This document shows positions 60,395 to 64,000 of a DNA stretch of 64,000 nucleotides, piece by piece (position 1 is the stretch's first letter; every line of letters starts with the position of its first letter). The DNA comes from Halarcobacter mediterraneus (GTDB taxonomy: Bacteria; Campylobacterota; Campylobacteria; Campylobacterales; Arcobacteraceae), in the NCBI RefSeq assembly GCF_004116625.1, contig NZ_NXIE01000002.1, positions 186,001 to 250,000 of the forward strand. Reading direction: 5' to 3'. The position numbers and the translations under genes are program-made. The notes under the pieces are model-generated. The model did no database searches and had not been told where the DNA came from. It was given only the letters and a program-made list of their open reading frames with translations.

Positions 60395-62222
60395 AGGTAA
60401 AGTAACTTTCTTACTTATAGTTGATTTATTTTGTACTTATTTTATAAGTGGTGTAGTAATTTTCCTTGTAAATGATATGAGTTTATGGGATATTGCAAAA
60501 TACTATAATTACACTTTTACGTATAAAGCTTTAATTCAAAATTATCCTCTTGCTTACTCTTCTTTTCTATATACTTTTTTATTTTTTACAGTTTTAGTCT
60601 CAATAATTCCATTTCTTCCACAAGGTAAAAGTTTACATGGATCAGCAAGATTTGCTAAAAAGTGGGAAATTGTAAAAATGAAACTTTTTTCTCAATCTGG
60701 ACTTATTGTCGGAAAATTTAAAGGTAAGTTATTAAGATTTGATACTCAAGAGTTTGTAGCTTTAGGAGCTCCAACAAGAAGTGGTAAAGGTGTTTCTATT
60801 GTTATACCGAATTTATTAGAATGGAAAGAATCTTGTGTGGTTCTTGATATTAAACAAGAATGTTTTGATTATACCGCTAAATATAGAAAAGAAGTATTAC
60901 AAAATGATGTTTACTTATTTAATCCATTTTCTTATAAAACAAATCATTATAACCCTTTAAGTGTCATTAATATGGAAGATATAGAAAATAGAGATAAACA
61001 ACTATTAGATTTTGCAAATTTATTATATCCTCTTCAAGGTTCAGAACAAAACCAATTCTTTAACTCTCAATCCCAAAACCTTTTTATTGGACTTTGTTAT
61101 TTATATAAAGATTTAGCTCTTACAAGTAAAGGAAAAGAATTTTTAGAAGATTATGAATTAAATGTAGAATTTACAATGTATGGTATTCTTAAACTTAGTG
61201 AAGGATTTGAGATAGAACAAGAATCAGAAAGTTATATTGATGATGATACTGGAGAAGTAGAAGAGGAAGAAGCACAAACATTAAAAGGTCTTGATGATCT
61301 TTATGAATACTTAATATTTTTAGAAATTCTATCAGAAGAAGCAAAAGAAAGATTAGGCTCTTATATCAATATCAAATCAGTAAATACTAAATCATCTGTT
61401 GAAAGTACATTTAATACGCCTTTATTGATCTATCGAAATGAACCAATAAGAACCGCAACGAGTAAAAGTGATTTTAGTTTAGAAGATGTAAGAAAAAAGA
61501 AAATGACAATTTATTTAGGAATTACCCCTGATAATTTAGAAATAAGTAAACCTATCTTAAATATCTTTTTCTCTCAATTTATTTCTTTAAATACTAAAGA
61601 GTTACCAGTTAAAAATAAAGAACTTAAATACACTTGTTTAGCTCTTATGGACGAATTTACAAGTATCGGTTATATGCCTATACTTTTAAAAGCAGTTTCT
61701 TATATTGCTGCATACAATATAAGACTTATGACAATTTTCCAATCAATTTCACAACTCGAAGCACCTACCCCCGAGGGATACGGAAGAGAAGGGGCAAAAA
61801 CTTTATTAAACAATCATAAATTAAAAATCTTTTTTGCTCCTGATGATGTAGATGAATCGGAGAAATTATCGAAGAGATTAGGAGATACAACAAGGGTAAT
61901 AAAATCTAAATCATACTCAAGTGGTAGGAGTGTTTTAGAACATGGTACAAGAGGAGAAAATAAAAGTGAAGCAAGAAGAGCTTTAATGTTACCGCAAGAA
62001 TTAAGAGAAATGGGGCAAGAAAATGAACTTATTACAATGGCTAATGAGAAACCTATTTTTTGCAGTAAATCTTTTTACTTCAATGATCAATATTTTATGG
62101 ATAAGTTTAAAAAAGTATGCTTGCAATTAAAGCAAGTTAAAGGTCTACCAAATAGAGAACAATTAGAAAATGCTGTTAATAGCAATGAATTAAATATACA
62201 AATAAAAAATATAAAAGGATAA
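60378..62222 (+). CDS. virD4: VirD4-type coupling protein
   Basis: A 614-aa type IV coupling ATPase that links the DNA-relaxase complex to the channel. Two N-terminal TM helices (about 10-30 and 60-80), Walker A GAPTRSGKGVS near residue 129, Walker B LALMDEFTSIG near residue 420, and an acidic insertion EVEEEEAQ (about 293-302). Its presence marks the system as conjugative and not only an effector injector. Confidence 0.95.
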   Translation: MLALNKGKVTFLLIVDLFCTYFISGVVIFLVNDMSLWDIAKYYNYTFTYKALIQNYPLAYSSFLYTFLFFTVLVSIIPFLPQGKSLHGSARFAKKWEIVKMKLFSQSGLIVGKFKGKLLRFDTQEFVALGAPTRSGKGVSIVIPNLLEWKESCVVLDIKQECFDYTAKYRKEVLQNDVYLFNPFSYKTNHYNPLSVINMEDIENRDKQLLDFANLLYPLQGSEQNQFFNSQSQNLFIGLCYLYKDLALTSKGKEFLEDYELNVEFTMYGILKLSEGFEIEQESESYIDDDTGEVEEEEAQTLKGLDDLYEYLIFLEILSEEAKERLGSYINIKSVNTKSSVESTFNTPLLIYRNEPIRTATSKSDFSLEDVRKKKMTIYLGITPDNLEISKPILNIFFSQFISLNTKELPVKNKELKYTCLALMDEFTSIGYMPILLKAVSYIAAYNIRLMTIFQSISQLEAPTPEGYGREGAKTLLNNHKLKIFFAPDDVDESEKLSKRLGDTTRVIKSKSYSSGRSVLEHGTRGENKSEARRALMLPQELREMGQENELITMANEKPIFCSKSFYFNDQYFMDKFKKVCLQLKQVKGLPNREQLENAVNSNELNIQIKNIKG

Positions 62223-62225
62223 AAA

Positions 62226-62666
62226 ATGAATAAAATAAAATTATTAGGAAGTTTAGCAATTACTGGATTATTATTAAGTGGGTGCTCTCAAAAAGCACCA
62301 GATCCTAAACCAGTTGAAAACTGGGATAAAGGATCTTCTTTAACTATTAATAAATCTCTTTTATTAAAACAAACTGCAAGTGTACCAAAAGATCCTTTTT
62401 TATCTACAAATAATTGGACTTATCAAGTTAATGCAACAAAAAAAGATAAAGAACTTTTTAGTAATGAACAAATTGTTAAAACTTTTTTAGTTGCACATAA
62501 TGCAAAAGAGATAATTATAGTAGGTAGAAATGATTTAATAACAGATTATAGAGATTATTTTACAAATAATCAAGTTACAGCTTCAATTAAACTCCAACCA
62601 GTTGTTCCAAAGGAAGAAAATTTTAATACAGTAAATATACTATTTTTTAATAAGGTTGAAAAATGA
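62226..62666 (+). CDS. Cag12-like conjugation lipoprotein
   Basis: A 146-aa lipoprotein with a signal peptide and lipobox LSGC (Cys20), then a short mature domain with DPKPVENWDKGSSLTINKSLL and NYRDYFTNNQ-type strands. Lipoproteins like this follow virD4 in Campylobacterota T4SS operons and resemble the Cag12 family. The assignment is based mainly on length, lipobox and position. The next gene starts before its stop (4 bases). Confidence 0.7.
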   Translation: MNKIKLLGSLAITGLLLSGCSQKAPDPKPVENWDKGSSLTINKSLLLKQTASVPKDPFLSTNNWTYQVNATKKDKELFSNEQIVKTFLVAHNAKEIIIVGRNDLITDYRDYFTNNQVTASIKLQPVVPKEENFNTVNILFFNKVEK

Positions 62667-63298
62667 AAAAAATAATAGTGAGCTCTTTAATGAGCTCTAT
62701 TTTTACAACAACACTTTTAAGTCAAGATTTTTCATTTGCTGAGTTTACAGGAGATAAAAAATTAGCTTGTGAAGCTGTTCTTTGTTTATCTACTTCAAAT
62801 CGTCCAAGTGAATGTGAACCATCAATAGAAAAATATTTTTCTATACTTAGAAAAAAAGCAGAAGATACCTTAGAAGCAAGAAAAGATTTTTTAGCTCTTT
62901 GCCCTGTTGGAGATAGTGCAGAAGCAGATAAAGAGTTTCAAAATTTAAGAGACAATATAATCCCTTATATAACGGAAAATTGCTCTATTGAAAATTTAAA
63001 TCGAATAGAGTATGGAGAATATTATAAAAGAGATAGAAGAATTAATCCTGAGCTTACTAGATCTTGTGAATTATTAATGAGTAGTTCATATACTTACTTA
63101 AACCCTAAATATACTTGTTCAGGAGAATGGTATATACTTGAAGAATGGAACAGAGGTACAGTTCTTGAAAGAATCTCAGAAAAAGAATTTAGACAATTAC
63201 CAAGAAAAGAAACAAAAGTAAAAATGTTTGGAGATAATGAGACAGCATATTATAAATATGTTCCAATAAAAAAAGATTGTTGGGTATTTGAAAATTGA
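62663..63298 (+). CDS. TrbM/KikA-like conjugal transfer protein
   Basis: A 211-aa exported protein: signal peptide about 1-20 (LLSQDFSFA), then the TrbM signature FTGDKKLACEAVLCLSTSNRPSECEPSIEKYFSI...FLALCPV with paired cysteines. It has an unusually long Cys-containing C-terminal extension (RSCELLMSSSYTYLNPKYTCSGEW...KDCWVFEN). It is a conjugation accessory protein whose mechanism is unclear. Confidence 0.85.
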   Translation: MKKIIVSSLMSSIFTTTLLSQDFSFAEFTGDKKLACEAVLCLSTSNRPSECEPSIEKYFSILRKKAEDTLEARKDFLALCPVGDSAEADKEFQNLRDNIIPYITENCSIENLNRIEYGEYYKRDRRINPELTRSCELLMSSSYTYLNPKYTCSGEWYILEEWNRGTVLERISEKEFRQLPRKETKVKMFGDNETAYYKYVPIKKDCWVFEN

Positions 63299-63424
63299 AA
63301 GAATAAAAGTAAACAACATTAAGAAAAAAAAGATATAATTTATTTTTATATAAAATAAAGAGATACTTTGATTAATAAAATATTATTAATATTATTTACT
63401 TTACACTTATTAGGAGTTAAGATA

Positions 63425-63919
63425 ATGGCAGAAGAACATATTATTAAATTTAGTGAATATCATGATTTAGGTTTTGATATTTATGAAGCAAGTGATGCTT
63501 CTCTTAGATATAGCAATTTATTTATGGGAAATCGTACAAAAGAGTTTGATGATGAGCCAAGAAATTTAGCTCCTAGTAAAACTTCTGAAGATGAAGAGGA
63601 TATGAGGGCAAATATGGGAATTTTTCCTGTTTTTGCTGGAAAAGTTAGACTTACTTGGCATGATTATAATGATAATCCAATTGAATATAGTTTTGATTTT
63701 AATGATATCTTTCCTGATAAGACTATTCCTTATCCAAAAGAGTTAGAAGATCTAATTATTTGGGAAGAGCCTTTAGAAGATGATCCTGGTATTATTTTAG
63801 AAATAATTAATAGAACTCTTAATATTTATACTATAGTTGATATAGATACACTAATTCCTGGAACAAATAAAATAAAAACTATCAGGTACCATGAAAAAGT
63901 ATATACTAAAGAGTTTTAA
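63425..63919 (+). CDS. Hypothetical protein of the conjugation operon
   Basis: About 164 aa from the ATG at 63425, chosen because TTAGGAG precedes it; an in-frame TTG 19 codons earlier would add a hydrophobic segment resembling a signal peptide, so export is not excluded. The product is acidic with an aromatic-rich C-terminal half (GKVRLTWHDYNDNPIEYSFDFNDIFPDKTIPYP). I recognise no family. Confidence 0.65.
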   Translation: MAEEHIIKFSEYHDLGFDIYEASDASLRYSNLFMGNRTKEFDDEPRNLAPSKTSEDEEDMRANMGIFPVFAGKVRLTWHDYNDNPIEYSFDFNDIFPDKTIPYPKELEDLIIWEEPLEDDPGIILEIINRTLNIYTIVDIDTLIPGTNKIKTIRYHEKVYTKEF

Positions 63920-63922
63920 TAA

Positions 63923-64000
63923 ATGGGAAATATTCTTTCTAAAAAAAATGTATCTTCTCACTCTTTAGATGAAAAAGATTGGGAACTTTATAATGACAAT
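63923..64000 (+). CDS. Partial gene running off the right edge
   Basis: Begins MGNILSKKNVSSHSLDEKDWE at 63923, three bases after the previous stop, and continues past the window end. 26 codons are visible with no frame break. No family can be assigned from this part. Confidence 0.55.
   Translation, partial: MGNILSKKNVSSHSLDEKDWELYNDN

Noticed and set aside
1-64000. CRISPR array, rRNA, tRNA or insertion sequence
   Set aside because: No regularly spaced repeats, cloverleaf-like segments, rRNA sequence or transposase reading frames were recognised in the window.

Overview
The window is very AT-rich chromosomal DNA from a Campylobacterota bacterium, most likely a member of the Arcobacteraceae. 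The support is the codon and base composition, the PEB4-type isomerase next to class II aldolase, the microaerobic/denitrifying gene content, and the VirB3-VirB4 fusion of Campylobacter-type secretion systems. I see no tRNA, rRNA, CRISPR array or insertion sequence.

Left third (1-12.3 kb): a complete PQQ/quinoprotein alcohol-oxidation island, unusual for this phylum. It starts with the end of an OmpR-type response regulator. Then come pqqA-B-C-D-E (pqqA is a 24-codon gene), a pentapeptide-repeat protein, a periplasmic PQQ alcohol dehydrogenase of the calcium type, its cytochrome c (PedF), an ABC-2 transporter pair, a DUF302-like protein, an outer-membrane porin, a SoxYZ-like carrier and a metallo-beta-lactamase-fold 'quinoprotein relay' protein. 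The strongest signal in the window is a shared promoter architecture upstream of seven of these transcription units. Two GCTA-type half-sites lie exactly 11 bp apart, and a -10 hexamer starts exactly 15 nt after the start of the second half-site. This is the geometry expected of an OmpR/PhoB-class activator and defines a local regulon that includes pqqA itself.

Middle (12.3-44.3 kb): housekeeping genes (leucyl aminopeptidase, fructose-bisphosphate aldolase, PEB4-like isomerase, two-component system, accC with carbonic anhydrase, rpsO, moaA, serS, phoD) surround a denitrification cluster at 18.8-29.0 kb. That cluster holds a fused siroheme decarboxylase, an FNR/DNR-like regulator, a cytochrome cd1 protein, norB, norC, several tiny membrane proteins, a cytochrome c, nirJ, nirF and a uroporphyrinogen methyltransferase. 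FNR/DNR-type palindromes sit at its promoters. Together the genes make heme d1 and reduce nitrite through NO to N2O.

Right-middle (44.3-51.3 kb): an iron-uptake island with a DUF3649-like protein, a PepSY/PiuB-like membrane protein, a FecI-type sigma factor, a FecR anti-sigma factor, DoxX and a TonB receptor with an STN signalling domain.

Right end (51.5-64.0 kb): a conjugative type IV secretion operon in the order virB2, virB3-B4 fusion, virB5, small lipoprotein, virB6, virB7-like, virB8, B9, B10, B11, virD4, Cag12-like lipoprotein, trbM-like, then unknown genes running off the end. No relaxase or integrase is inside the window. Between virB4 and virB5 there is an elaborate inverted-repeat structure that looks like a structured RNA element, and the C-terminal coding tail of virB5 is duplicated in the next lipoprotein gene.
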